DNA from: Conexibacter sp.
GTDB lineage: Bacteria > Actinomycetota > Thermoleophilia > Solirubrobacterales > 70-9
DNA length: 33,131 bases
Assembly (NCBI GenBank): GCA_018263295.1
Contig: JADFCZ010000045.1
Location: 1 to 33,131 of the forward strand
Direction: 5' to 3'
The stretch's first letter is position 1. Every line of letters begins with the position of its first letter. The position numbers and the translations under genes are program-made. Below, piece by piece: positions 18,684 through 26,646 of the stretch. The notes under the pieces are model-generated. The model worked only from the letters and a program-made list of their open reading frames with translations, searched no databases and was not told the origin of the DNA.

Positions 18684-20870
18684 TTGCGAAAGCTCGCAAA
18701 CTTCTGCATCCGTCATCGACGACTGACCGTGCTCGCGTGGGTGGTCGCGCTCGTGGCCGCCGGCGCCGCCGCCGGCAGCGCCGGCGAGAACTTCTCGAAC
18801 GACTTCAAGCTCCCCGACTCGGACTCCACCGAGGCCCTGAACCTGTTGGAGGACCGGTTCCCCTCCGAGTCGGGCGACCAGATCCAGGTCGTCTTCGCCG
18901 ACCAGTCCGGTATCGAGTCCCAGAAGGCTCAGATCCAGGAAATCCTGACCGAGCTCGAAGGCCTCGACCACGTGGATTCGGTGACGCCGCCGAGTGCCCG
19001 GGCGGGGTCGATCTCTCAATCCGGCACCGTCGGCTTCGCGACGGTCCACCTCGACGGCCTCGTCAACGATCTGCCGATCGAGTCGGTCCAGGAAATCGCG
19101 AACACCGCCAACGATGCCGGCACCGACGGCCTCGAGGTCGAGGCCGGGGGAGAGGCCGTGCGGCAGGCCCAGCAGGACCAGGGCAGCACCAGCGAAATGG
19201 TCGGCCTGCTCGCCGCGATCGTGATCCTGCTGATCACCTTCGGATCCGTGGTGGCGATGAGCCTTCCGATCGTGACGACGATCGTCGCCCTCGGCACGGC
19301 CATCAGCCTGGTCACGCTCGGAACCCACGTGATCGACACCGCCGACTTCGCCACGGCCCTGGCCGGGATGATCGGGCTCGGCGTCGGGATCGACTACTCG
19401 CTGTTCGTCGTGACCAGATACCGGGGTGGCCTGCGAGACGGTCTGTCGGTCGACGATTCCGTGCTGCTTGCGATGGATACCGCGGGTCGCGCGGTGCTGT
19501 TCGCGGGTGCCACGGTCGTAGTGGCGATGCTCGGGCTGTTCGCAATCGGAGTCAGCTTTCTCTACGGACCGGCCCTCGCCGCCTCGCTGGCTGTTCTGCT
19601 GACGATGTTCGCGGCGCTGACGTTGTTGCCGGCCTTCCTGAGCAAGGTGGGGACCAGGATCGACAGGCTTCGCGTGCCGGGGACCAAGAAATCGAAGGAC
19701 CGCGAGGCCGAGGGTCGCAACTGGACGCGGTGGAGCCACTGGATCCAGCGACGCCCCTGGGTCGCTGCCGCCGTCTCCACCGGGCTGCTGATCGTGCTCT
19801 CGATCCCGGTCTTCTCGATCGACCTCGGTTCCGCCGATGCGGGCACCGACGCTCCGGACACGAGCACGAGGAAGGCGTACGACCTGTTGGCCGACGGCTT
19901 CGGGCCGGGCTTCAACGGCTCGCTGCAGGTGGTCGTCGAATCCGCGTCCGGATCGGGCCCCGTCTCCGAGCAGGGCGTCGATGAGCTGGCCGCGGTGTTG
20001 GCCGAGCAACCCGGCGTGGCGAAGGTGGCGCCCCCGAGCCCCAACGAGTCCGGCGACACGTCGATCATCCTCGTCTACCCGACCACGGCGCCGCAGAAGA
20101 ACGAGACGAGCGATCTCGTCCGCCATCTCCGGGACGACGTCATTCCGCCGATCGAGGAGCAGACGGGCGTCGTCGCTCACGTGGGCGGCACGACGGCCAT
20201 CTACGACGACTTCACCACCTACATCACCGGCAAGCTGCCGCTGTTCTTCGGGCTGATCATCCTCCTGTCCGCGCTGCTCCTGATGGCTGCGTTCCGCTCC
20301 ATCCTCGTGCCGCTGAAGGCGATCGTCATGAACGTGCTGACCATCTGCGCCTCGTTCGGCGTGGTCGTCGCGATCTTCCAGTGGGGCTGGCTCGGCGGCC
20401 TGGTCGGGCTCGAGGGGAAGGCGCCGATCGAGTCGTTCCTCCCGGTCATGGTCTTCGCGATCGTCTTCGGCCTGTCGATGGACTACGAGGTCTTCTTGAT
20501 GTCGCGCGTCCACGAGGAATGGGAGAAGCGCAAGAACGCTTCGGAGGCGGTCGTCCACGGCCTCGCCTCAACCGGACGAGTGATCACGGCGGCGGCGGCG
20601 ATCATGATCTGCGTCTTCGCATCGTTCGCTCTCGGGTCGAATCAGACGATCAAGCTGTTCGGCGTTGCTCTCGCGTCGGCGGTGTTCATCGACGCGTTCA
20701 TCATCCGCAGCGTCCTCGTCCCGGCGGTGATGGAGTTGCTGGGCAAGCGTGCCTGGTGGCTGCCTGATTGGCTCGACCGGATCCTGCCGCGGCTCCACGT
20801 CGACCACGGCTCCGACCACGCCGGCCCGGCGGCCGACGGCACGCTGAAGCCGGCCGAGGAGCGCGCATGA
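18684..20870 (+). CDS. MMPL-family RND transporter
   Basis: A 728-residue inner-membrane transporter with the MmpL layout: TM1 (14-31), a first extracytoplasmic domain (~35-170), TM2-6, a cytoplasmic linker (~330-360), TM7, a second extracytoplasmic domain, TM8-12. The proton-relay motifs are present twice: [13 protein letters not shown] (Asp237-Tyr238) and [16 protein letters not shown] (Asp600-Tyr601). Actinobacterial relatives export lipids, siderophores or drugs; the cargo here is unknown. The TTG start is chosen because AGGGGG lies seven bases before it and the protein then begins with the family-typical basic stretch and TM1; an in-frame ATG at 18624 would add 20 residues without a visible ribosome-binding site. 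Its stop overlaps the start of the MFS exporter gene as ATGA, so the two are one operon. Confidence 0.9.
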   Translation: MRKLANFCIRHRRLTVLAWVVALVAAGAAAGSAGENFSNDFKLPDSDSTEALNLLEDRFPSESGDQIQVVFADQSGIESQKAQIQEILTELEGLDHVDSVTPPSARAGSISQSGTVGFATVHLDGLVNDLPIESVQEIANTANDAGTDGLEVEAGGEAVRQAQQDQGSTSEMVGLLAAIVILLITFGSVVAMSLPIVTTIVALGTAISLVTLGTHVIDTADFATALAGMIGLGVGIDYSLFVVTRYRGGLRDGLSVDDSVLLAMDTAGRAVLFAGATVVVAMLGLFAIGVSFLYGPALAASLAVLLTMFAALTLLPAFLSKVGTRIDRLRVPGTKKSKDREAEGRNWTRWSHWIQRRPWVAAAVSTGLLIVLSIPVFSIDLGSADAGTDAPDTSTRKAYDLLADGFGPGFNGSLQVVVESASGSGPVSEQGVDELAAVLAEQPGVAKVAPPSPNESGDTSIILVYPTTAPQKNETSDLVRHLRDDVIPPIEEQTGVVAHVGGTTAIYDDFTTYITGKLPLFFGLIILLSALLLMAAFRSILVPLKAIVMNVLTICASFGVVVAIFQWGWLGGLVGLEGKAPIESFLPVMVFAIVFGLSMDYEVFLMSRVHEEWEKRKNASEAVVHGLASTGRVITAAAAIMICVFASFALGSNQTIKLFGVALASAVFIDAFIIRSVLVPAVMELLGKRAWWLPDWLDRILPRLHVDHGSDHAGPAADGTLKPAEERA

Positions 20871-22324
20871 CGACCGCGACCGACTACGAGTCCAAGCGCT
20901 GGCAGGCGCTGGCGCTGCTCTGCATCGCCCAGTTCATGGTCATCCTCGACGCGTCGATCGTGAACATCGCGTTGCCGACGATCGGCGACGCGCTCGACTT
21001 CTCGCAGGACGACCTCTCCTGGGTCGTCAATGCCTACGTGCTGACGTTCGGCGGCTTCCTGCTGCTCGGCGGCCGGCTCGCCGACCTGCTCGGCCGCCGC
21101 CGCGTGTTCATGTTCGGGCTCGTCCTCTTCGCGCTCGCCTCGCTCGCCGGCGGCTTCGCCCAGAACGACATCCAGCTCGTCGTCGCCCGTGCCGTCCAGG
21201 GGCTCGGCGCCGCGATCGTCTCACCGGCGGCGCTCTCGATCATCACGGTCACCTTCAAGGAGGGTGCGGAGCGCAACAAGGCGCTCGGCGCCTGGGGCGC
21301 GGTCGCCGGCTCGGGCGGAGCCGTCGGCGTCCTGCTCGGCGGCGTCCTCACCGAGGGCCTCGGCTGGGAATGGGTGCTCTGGGTCAACGTCCCGATCGGG
21401 ATCGTCGCCGCGCTGATCGCGCCGCGGCTGATCGCCGAGAGCCGTTCCGAGGGTGAGAAGCGGACCTTCGACATCCCGGGAGCGGTCACGATCACAGGCG
21501 GGCTCTCGCTGCTCGTCTACGCGATCGTCAACGCCGAGGGGGCGGGGTGGGGGTCGACGGAGACGATCGTCCTGCTCGCCGTCTCCGCCGCGCTGATCGC
21601 CGCCTTCGCGGCGATCGAGCAACGCACCGCCGACCCCCTGGTCCCGTTCCGGATCTTCCGCCTGCCGACGCTGACCGGCGCGAACGCCGTCGGCGTCCTC
21701 GTCGGCGCGTCGCTGTTCTCGATGTTTTTCTTCGCCTCGCTCTACATGCAGCAGGTGCTCGGCTACGGCGCGATCAAGGCGGGCCTCTCCTACCTGCCGC
21801 TCTCGGCCGGGATCATCATCTCCGCGGGGGTCAGCTCACAGCTCTCGACCCGGATCGGCTTCAAGCCGGTCCTCGTCACCGGCCTCATCTTCATCGCGGT
21901 CGCGCTGCTCTGGTGGTCGCAGGTCTCGCCCGACGGCAGCTACGTCTCCGACATCCTCGGCCCGTCCGTGATCGCCGCCATCGGCCTCGGCCTCGCCTTC
22001 GTGTCGATCACGATCGCCGCCGTCGCCGGCGTCGCCGAACGCGAATCCGGCCTCGCCTCGGGCCTGATCAACACCTCCCAGCAGGTCGGCGGTGCGCTCG
22101 GGCTGGCCATCCTCGCGACGATCGCCAACTCGGTCACCGACGACAAGCTCGCGACGGCGACGACCCCGGCTGAGCAGGGCGCCGCCCTCACCGACGGCTT
22201 CCAGCAGGCCTTCCTGACCGGCGCCGGCTTCGCCATCCTCGCGCTGATCCTCTGCCTCGCCCTGATCAAGACGAGCGACTCCAAGGCGATGATCGACCGC
22301 GAGGTCCCGGCCCCGGGGGCTTAG
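20867..22324 (+). CDS. DHA2-type MFS multidrug exporter (EmrB/QacA-like)
   Basis: A 485-residue major facilitator with 14 predicted membrane helices. The TM1 signature FMVILDASIVNIALPTIG and motif A GGRLADLLGRRRVFM are those of the drug:H+ antiporter 2 family; GSGGAVGVLLGG is the motif C antiporter signature. Members export drugs, dyes, or native lipophilic products. The ATG is preceded by GAGGAG (20856-20861) inside the end of the MMPL gene, and ATG and the upstream TGA overlap as ATGA, so expression is coupled to the MMPL protein. A joint role, such as export of the same compound class by two systems, is possible but is inference. No TetR or MarR regulator is adjacent. Confidence 0.93.
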   Translation: MTTATDYESKRWQALALLCIAQFMVILDASIVNIALPTIGDALDFSQDDLSWVVNAYVLTFGGFLLLGGRLADLLGRRRVFMFGLVLFALASLAGGFAQNDIQLVVARAVQGLGAAIVSPAALSIITVTFKEGAERNKALGAWGAVAGSGGAVGVLLGGVLTEGLGWEWVLWVNVPIGIVAALIAPRLIAESRSEGEKRTFDIPGAVTITGGLSLLVYAIVNAEGAGWGSTETIVLLAVSAALIAAFAAIEQRTADPLVPFRIFRLPTLTGANAVGVLVGASLFSMFFFASLYMQQVLGYGAIKAGLSYLPLSAGIIISAGVSSQLSTRIGFKPVLVTGLIFIAVALLWWSQVSPDGSYVSDILGPSVIAAIGLGLAFVSITIAAVAGVAERESGLASGLINTSQQVGGALGLAILATIANSVTDDKLATATTPAEQGAALTDGFQQAFLTGAGFAILALILCLALIKTSDSKAMIDREVPAPGA

Positions 22325-22384
22325 GGGATCCCGCGCTCCGGGCGAACGACCCTGCCCCGAAGCGCCCACTGGGCCCCGGACCGA

Positions 22385-22435
22385 GTCACCGGATGTGTTT
22401 GTGCGTCCATACGACGCACGATCACATCCAGTAAC
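22385..22435 (-). terminator. Long hairpin downstream of zwf, probable terminator
   Basis: A 51-nt inverted repeat in the gap between the convergent MFS and zwf genes. Core: GGATGTG (22391-22397) with CACATCC (22423-22429) and GTGCGTC (22401-22407) with GACGCAC (22413-22419), a symmetric 3x3 internal loop and a 5-nt terminal loop. The outer six positions (22385-22390 and 22430-22435) extend the stem on the - strand only, using two G-U pairs that would be A-C mismatches on the + strand. This favours the zwf transcript as the user. No U-tract follows, which is common in GC-rich actinobacteria. Confidence 0.7.
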
Positions 22436-22456
22436 CCGGACCCGGACTCCGTACTC

Positions 22457-23917
22457 CTACCCGCGCCACCTCCGGGCGAAGGGGAGGCGCCAGGCGTCCG
22501 GCGCGATCAGGTCGTTCAGCGACTTCGGGCCCCAGGACTGTGAGAAGTAGAGCTCGATCGGCGGCGGGTTCTCGAGCAGCGGAGCCGAGATCTCCCAGAG
22601 GCGCTCGATGCCGTCGGCGGTGGTGAACAGCGTGTGGTCGCCGGCCATCGCGTCGCGGATCAACCGCTCGTAGGCCTCGAGCGAGTCGCCGCCGCCGTCG
22701 GCCTCGGCCCGGGAGAACTGCATCGAGGTCTTCTCGAGCGACATCGTCGGACCCGGGCGCTTGCCGTAGAAGCTGAGCGACAGACGCGCGTAGTCGTCGA
22801 GGTCGAAGGTGAGGTGGTCGGGCCCGTACTGCCCGACGCCGGAATCGGCGGGGAACATGCTCTGCGGCGGCTCGCGGAACGCGATCGAGATGATCCGCGC
22901 ACCCTCGGCCATGCGCTTGCCGGTTCGCAGGTAGAAGGGGACGTCGGACCAGCGCCAGTTGTCGATCTCGCACTTGAGCCCGATCAGCGTCTCGACCTCG
23001 GACTTGGGGTCGACGCCGGGCTCGTTGCGGTACTCGTCGTACTGGCCGCGGACGACGTTGGCGGGCTCGATCGGGCGGATCGAGCGGAAGACCTTGTTCT
23101 TCTCCTCGGTGATCGCCAGCGGGTCGAGCTGAGTCGGCGGCTCCATCGCCAGGAAGGCGAGGATCTGCATCAGGTGGGTGACGACCATGTCCCGGTAGGC
23201 GCCGGTCTCCTCGTAGAAGGGACCGCGGTTGCCGACCGAGAGCGTCTCGGGGACGTCGATCTGGACGTGGGCGATGTGAGATCGGTTCCAGATCGGCTCG
23301 AACAGGCCGTTGGCGAAGCGCAGGGCGAGGATGTTCTGCGCCGCCTCCTTGCCGAGGAAGTGGTCGATCCGGAAGATCTGGCGCTCAGGGAAGTACTTGT
23401 GGATCTTGTCGTTGAGCTCGCGGGCGCTCTCGAGGTCGGTGCCGAACGGCTTCTCCATGATGATCCGCGACTCCGCCGCGATCCCGGCCGCCTCGACCAG
23501 CTCGAGCAGCTTCAGCGCGACTGTCGGGGACACGCTCATGTAGAGCAGCCGCTGGGCCTCGGGCCCGAGCTCCTGCTCGGCCTTGCTGACGGCCGCGGTC
23601 AGCGGAACCGGGCCCTCCTTGACGTTCGCGTAGGTGAGTCGCTGTGCGAACTCCCGCCGCGCCTCCTCGTCGAAGTCGCGGCGGCCGAACTCCTCGCAGG
23701 CGTCGAGCGCGTAGGTCCGGAACTCGTCGTCGGTCATCTCGGTCCGGGCGGCGCCGACGACCCGGAAGTCGGGCAGCAGCCCGGCCTGCGAGAGGTTGAG
23801 GAGCCCGGGGAGCAGCTTGCGCCGGGAGAGATCGCCGGTGGCACCGAAGAGGACGACGACGTTCGGGCAGATGCGCGCGGTCCGGGCCTCGGCCCGATGG
23901 GTCTCCGAGAAGACCAT
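22457..23917 (-). CDS. zwf: Glucose-6-phosphate dehydrogenase
   Basis: A 486-residue enzyme of the oxidative pentose phosphate pathway: glucose-6-phosphate + NAD(P)+ to 6-phosphogluconolactone. The nucleotide-binding loop is GATGDLSRRK (25-34), EKPFG is at 155-159, and the active-site signature RIDHFLGKE at 183-191. Downstream, RSHIAHVQIDVPET and PFYLRTGKRM are also typical. Length fits the family. The ATG at 23917 has GGGAG eight bases upstream. An in-frame TTG at 23962 would add 15 residues and stands seven bases after TAGGGT (23975-23970); if that box is the promoter, it gives either a leaderless TTG start or a ~45-nt leader to this ATG. The rest of the pathway (opcA, pgl, gnd) is not adjacent. 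Confidence 0.95.
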   Translation of the reverse strand: MVFSETHRAEARTARICPNVVVLFGATGDLSRRKLLPGLLNLSQAGLLPDFRVVGAARTEMTDDEFRTYALDACEEFGRRDFDEEARREFAQRLTYANVKEGPVPLTAAVSKAEQELGPEAQRLLYMSVSPTVALKLLELVEAAGIAAESRIIMEKPFGTDLESARELNDKIHKYFPERQIFRIDHFLGKEAAQNILALRFANGLFEPIWNRSHIAHVQIDVPETLSVGNRGPFYEETGAYRDMVVTHLMQILAFLAMEPPTQLDPLAITEEKNKVFRSIRPIEPANVVRGQYDEYRNEPGVDPKSEVETLIGLKCEIDNWRWSDVPFYLRTGKRMAEGARIISIAFREPPQSMFPADSGVGQYGPDHLTFDLDDYARLSLSFYGKRPGPTMSLEKTSMQFSRAEADGGGDSLEAYERLIRDAMAGDHTLFTTADGIERLWEISAPLLENPPPIELYFSQSWGPKSLNDLIAPDAWRLPFARRWRG

Positions 23918-23962
23918 CGCCGGGTCTCCCTGCCCGGCTTCGTCGACCGAAAGCTCCTCCAA

Positions 23963-23975
23963 GGGTCCGACCCTA
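23963..23975 (-). promoter_or_regulatory. Promoter -10 box of zwf
   Basis: TAGGGT (23975-23970 on the - strand) lies seven bases before an in-frame TTG and about 52 bases before the preferred ATG of zwf. Same hexamer as in front of four other positions in the window. No clear -35. Confidence 0.4.
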
Positions 23976-24357
23976 GCTAACCGGGGCCCCGGGGACCGGC
24001 CGGCCTCGGTCGCCCGAGTATCCGACCGCGCCGAGAAACGGTGCGACCGGCACGCAGGGCGGGTCCGGCGCCCGCTTCGGATCGAGCGCTTCGCCCGAAC
24101 CGGCGCCCGGAATCGCCGGGCAGGTTAGGGTCTCGTAGGACGAGCGCGAGCCGGCAGCGCGTCGGCTGAGTCCCTCTCCTGGTCAGATCCCGGAGGCCCG
24201 TGGGCCCCCGACCGGACGCCGGCACTGACCCGGATCACGACCCGGCCGGCACCGACGAGCGGCCGAGCGACCACCTTCACGCCGCCAACGACGGCGGCGA
24301 TCCGGTGGTGCTCTGCCTCTCGACTCTCTCGAAGGGCGCTCGGCCCTCGGCTTCGGG
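23976..24357 (+). other. Intergenic region with orphan promoter-like box and hairpins
   Basis: About 380 bp without a credible protein. On the + strand, pointing away from zwf, TAGGGT occurs at 24126-24131, directly after a perfect 6-bp inverted repeat GCCCGG-AATCG-CCGGGC (24105-24121). Downstream are AGCCG/CGGCT (24149-24153 with 24163-24167), GGCCC-GT-GGGCC (24195-24206), a 7-bp stem CGCCGCC-AACGAC-GGCGGCG (24280-24299) and a hairpin at 24330-24355. This could be a short non-coding transcript, or only GC-rich spacer. The last hairpin may terminate the leftward DUF7144 gene. Confidence 0.3.
24330..24355 (-). terminator. Possible terminator of the DUF7144 gene
   Basis: Directly after the DUF7144 stop codon, GGGC pairs with GCCC (24343-24346 with 24334-24337) around a 5-nt loop, extended by CGAA/TTCG (24330-24333 with 24352-24355) across a one-sided 5-nt bulge. 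No U-tract. A modest candidate. Confidence 0.3.
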
Positions 24358-24744
24358 CTAGACCGCCCGGCCTTCCCTCTCGTCCTCGCCGAACTCGACG
24401 ATGCCGGCGAGCACGTAGATGCAGAGGGCGAAGACCGCCAGCGACCAGAACCAGTGGCCCTCCGTGATCGACAACAGCGCCCAGAACGCGCCCAGGCCGG
24501 CGCCGATGATCCCGAGCACGCGCCCGAAGGCGTTGCCGGCCATCAGTGAGAACCCGCCACAGACCTGGATGATTCCGAGGATGATCAGGACCCAGCCGAC
24601 GGCGTTCAGGTCGCTGAGGACGAGACGGGTGTCTCCGACCCACCAGCTCGCGTTGTCGAGCGCGCCGATGCCGTAGATGACGTTCAGCGTGCCGACGATC
24701 AAGAGCATGATCGCGGCGAAGATGACTCGACCGGTACCTCTCAT
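24358..24744 (-). CDS. DUF7144-type four-helix membrane protein
   Basis: A 128-residue integral membrane protein with four hydrophobic helices (about 7-29, 48-68, 73-93, 96-113) and an acidic cytoplasmic tail ending EFGEDEREG. The pattern, including the first-helix glycine-rich segment and WALLSITEGHWFWS near helix 4, is that of the DUF7144 family of Actinomycetota, whose function is unknown. The ATG at 24744 has a strong AAAGGAG ribosome-binding site six bases upstream; the frame is open further up but that part is not hydrophobic and has no good start. A palindrome sits about 47-63 bp upstream, over a possible TACTTT -10. It diverges from a DUF6325-SHOCT pair. Confidence 0.8.
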   Translation of the reverse strand: MRGTGRVIFAAIMLLIVGTLNVIYGIGALDNASWWVGDTRLVLSDLNAVGWVLIILGIIQVCGGFSLMAGNAFGRVLGIIGAGLGAFWALLSITEGHWFWSLAVFALCIYVLAGIVEFGEDEREGRAV

Positions 24745-24943
24745 TGGGACTCCTTTTGTTGGCGGCGCAGGGCCGCTTTCGGACCGGTGGTTTCCGGTGA
24801 CCGGAAAGTAGATTCGCCGCCGGGGCTCATCTTCATCCCTTTGGGGTGATTCCTGAGCGGATTCGTTCACGCGATCGGGGTGATGTCCCGGTGGTGCAGG
24901 AGGGGTAGTTTCCAGGACGCAACTTCACTTGAAAGGAGAGTCC
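24745..24943. promoter_or_regulatory. Divergent control region, DUF7144 / DUF6325
   Basis: About 200 bp. The palindrome TTTCCGGTGACCGGAAA (24791-24807) has 7-bp arms and a 3-base centre. It overlaps TACTTT (24810-24805), a possible leftward -10, so a protein bound there would block DUF7144 transcription. Towards DUF6325 there are two copies of GGGGTGAT (24843-24850 and 24877-24884) and a GGGTAG (24903-24908) reminiscent of the SigB/SigF-type GGGTA -10 of Actinomycetota, without a clear matching -35. The rightward ribosome-binding site is AAAGGAGAG (24932-24940). Confidence 0.4.
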
Positions 24944-25384
24944 GTGGAAGCCGGAGAACTGGAGGAAATGGGGCCGATCGACTACGTGTTGATCGAGTGG
25001 CCCGACGACCCGCCGAACGGCGAGGTCGCACCGATCGTCTTCGATCTCGTCAACCGCGGGATCATCCGCGTGCTCGATTTCGCGATCTTCGCCAAGAACG
25101 AGGACGGCGACGTCGCCGCGATCGACTTCGGCGAGCTGCCCGCGAACGCTGAGGCGCTGGAGGAGTTCCGGGGCGCATCCTCGGGAGTGATCGGCGAGGA
25201 CGACCTCGTCGAGGCCGCCGCCGCGATCGACAACGGCGCCCTCGCCGCCCTGATCGTCTACGAGAACACGTGGGCCGCTCCGTTCGCCGTCGCTGCGCGC
25301 CGTTCCGGCGGCCAGCTCGTCGCCGGCGGCCGGATCCCGATCCAGGCGTTCATCGCGGCGCTCGACGCCGCCGAAGCCGCCTGA
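24944..25384 (+). CDS. DUF6325-family protein
   Basis: A 146-residue acidic, soluble protein of the DUF6325 family (conserved start MGPIDYVLIEWP, then DLVNRGIIRVLDFAIFAKN). The function is unknown. Family members often stand beside SHOCT-domain proteins in Actinomycetota, as here, and may be stress-related; that is inference. The GTG start at 24944 is chosen because an AAAGGAGAG site lies three to eleven bases before it; an ATG at 24968, exactly before the conserved GPIDY, has GGAGGA but too close, so the protein probably carries an eight-residue extension. The SHOCT gene follows after 31 bp on the same strand. Confidence 0.82.
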   Translation: MEAGELEEMGPIDYVLIEWPDDPPNGEVAPIVFDLVNRGIIRVLDFAIFAKNEDGDVAAIDFGELPANAEALEEFRGASSGVIGEDDLVEAAAAIDNGALAALIVYENTWAAPFAVAARRSGGQLVAGGRIPIQAFIAALDAAEAA

Positions 25385-25415
25385 GCCCCCGCTCGAAGCA
25401 GAAAGGAACCAACCG

Positions 25416-25688
25416 ATGCCAGGACTGATCAGAGGAGTCGCCCGCACCGCGGTCGTCGCCGGCACCGCGACCGCGGTGAGCAACCGCGTCTCGCGCCGTC
25501 AGGCCGACCGCTGGGCTCAGCAGGAGCCCCAGCAGCAGTACGCGGAGCCGCCGCCGCAGCAGGCCGCTCCGGCCGCACCCGCGGCCGACCCGATCGCTCA
25601 GCTCAAGGAGCTCGGCGAGCTCCGCGACAGCGGCGTACTCACCGACGAGGAGTTCGCGGCCCAGAAGGCCAAGATCCTCGGGGGATGA
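25416..25688 (+). CDS. Small SHOCT-domain protein
   Basis: A 90-residue protein. The N-terminal 25 residues are small and moderately hydrophobic (GVARTAVVAGTATAV) and may insert weakly in the membrane. A Pro/Gln/Ala-rich linker (35-58) follows, then the short C-terminal SHOCT domain (61-88: IAQLKELGELRDSGVLTDEEF...KAKIL), which in many bacteria acts as an oligomerisation or tethering element at protein ends. Preceded by AAAGGA about nine bases before ATG. It forms a two-gene operon with the DUF6325 gene and ends 24 bp from the convergent VOC gene. Confidence 0.85.
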   Translation: MPGLIRGVARTAVVAGTATAVSNRVSRRQADRWAQQEPQQQYAEPPPQQAAPAAPAADPIAQLKELGELRDSGVLTDEEFAAQKAKILGG

Positions 25689-25712
25689 CGCCTTCCCGTT
25701 CCGGTCGCCCGC

Positions 25713-26600
25713 TCAGGCGGGCGGCTGGAACGACGTCGCCGCACCCCACGGGTCGACGACCCGGATCCCGTCGCCGTCGGCGGCGACCTCGACCCCGGCG
25801 GCCTCGAAGCGCTGCCTGAGCGCCTCGATCACCGCGCCGTCGACGATCACGGTCCAGTGCTCGAGGCCGACCGCGTCGGGCGGATTCGGCGGCACTCCCT
25901 CGCCCTTCCAGACGTTGAGGCCGAGGTGATGGTGGTAGCCGCCGGCGGCGACGAACGCCGCGCTGCCGAAGTCGGTCATCACCTCGAAGCCCGCGAGGTC
26001 GCGATAGAAGGCGAGCGCGTCGGCGACGTTGCCGACGTGCATGTGGAGGTGGCCGACGACGAGGTCGCGATCGGCGTGCTCGGGCAACTCCTCGCCGGCG
26101 ACGGGGGCGACCAGTTCCTGGAGGTCGAGCGGCCGCGGCCCGATCGTGGTCGGGTCGCGGAGGTCGCCCCAGTGCTCGCGGCCGCGGTCGGCGGCCAGCT
26201 CGATTCCGTTGCCGTCGGGATCGGGGAGGTAGATCGCCTCGGAGATCCCGTGATCCGACGCTCCCTGGATCGGCGTCTCCGTCTCGGCGAGGCGGCGCAC
26301 CGCGCGACCGAGCTCCGGGCGGGTCGGATGCAGCAGGGCGAAGTGGTAGAGCCCGGCATGGCGGCCGGCCCGCTTCGCGTCGGGGCGCTCGTGGAGGACG
26401 AGCAGGTCGTCGCCGCCGGCGCCGAAGCGGGCGACGACACCGTCGCGGCCGTGCAACCGCAGGCCGATCGAGCGCTCGTAGAAGCCGATCGAGCGGTCCA
26501 GGTCGGTGACGACGATGTGGACGGCGCCGAGGCGGAGATCGGAGGGGAGGATCGGATGGGCGGCCGCCGCTGGAGCGCTGCCGGGGGAATCGTTGTGCAT
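25713..26600 (-). CDS. Two-domain VOC (glyoxalase/catechol 2,3-dioxygenase-like) protein
   Basis: A 295-residue protein with two VOC domains: residues ~25-140 (AVHIVVTDLDRSIGFYERSIGL ... YLPDPDGNGIEL) and ~175-290 (VGHLHMHVGNVADALAFYRDLAG). The layout resembles the Bacillus CatE/YwbC group often annotated as catechol-2,3-dioxygenase. The first domain supplies His and Glu (GIEL) ligands and the second His in HLHMHV; the C-terminal end DPWGAATSF lacks an evident Glu. Ring-cleaving dioxygenase or another VOC activity are both possible. The ATG follows CAAGAT by six bases, with TTTACA 17 bp further upstream, so the mRNA is probably leaderless and separate from the ADH gene 46 bp upstream. Confidence 0.85.
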   Translation of the reverse strand: MHNDSPGSAPAAAAHPILPSDLRLGAVHIVVTDLDRSIGFYERSIGLRLHGRDGVVARFGAGGDDLLVLHERPDAKRAGRHAGLYHFALLHPTRPELGRAVRRLAETETPIQGASDHGISEAIYLPDPDGNGIELAADRGREHWGDLRDPTTIGPRPLDLQELVAPVAGEELPEHADRDLVVGHLHMHVGNVADALAFYRDLAGFEVMTDFGSAAFVAAGGYHHHLGLNVWKGEGVPPNPPDAVGLEHWTVIVDGAVIEALRQRFEAAGVEVAADGDGIRVVDPWGAATSFQPPA

Positions 26601-26635
26601 GCAACTATCTTGGCAGGCCGGTCCCCACTTGTAAA
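26592..26635 (-). promoter_or_regulatory. Leaderless promoter of the VOC gene with operator-like palindrome
   Basis: On the - strand TTTACA (26635-26630), 17-bp spacer, CAAGAT (26612-26607), then six bases to the ATG at 26600. GTTGCATGCACAAC (26605-26592) has GTTG/CAAC arms around GCATGC and covers the predicted start of transcription and translation, as MarR-type operators often do. No regulator gene is adjacent. Confidence 0.4.
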
Positions 26636-26646
26636 GCCCTGCGGAT

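Noticed and set aside
18645-20558. 637-codon - strand open frame opposite the MMPL gene
   Set aside because: His/Asp/Gln-rich shadow; the MMPL frame has TM helices and proton-relay motifs.
23976-24357. A - strand protein (frame 24125-24643) running into DUF7144
   Set aside because: It is another frame of the DUF7144 gene with Arg/Gly-rich composition and no motif.
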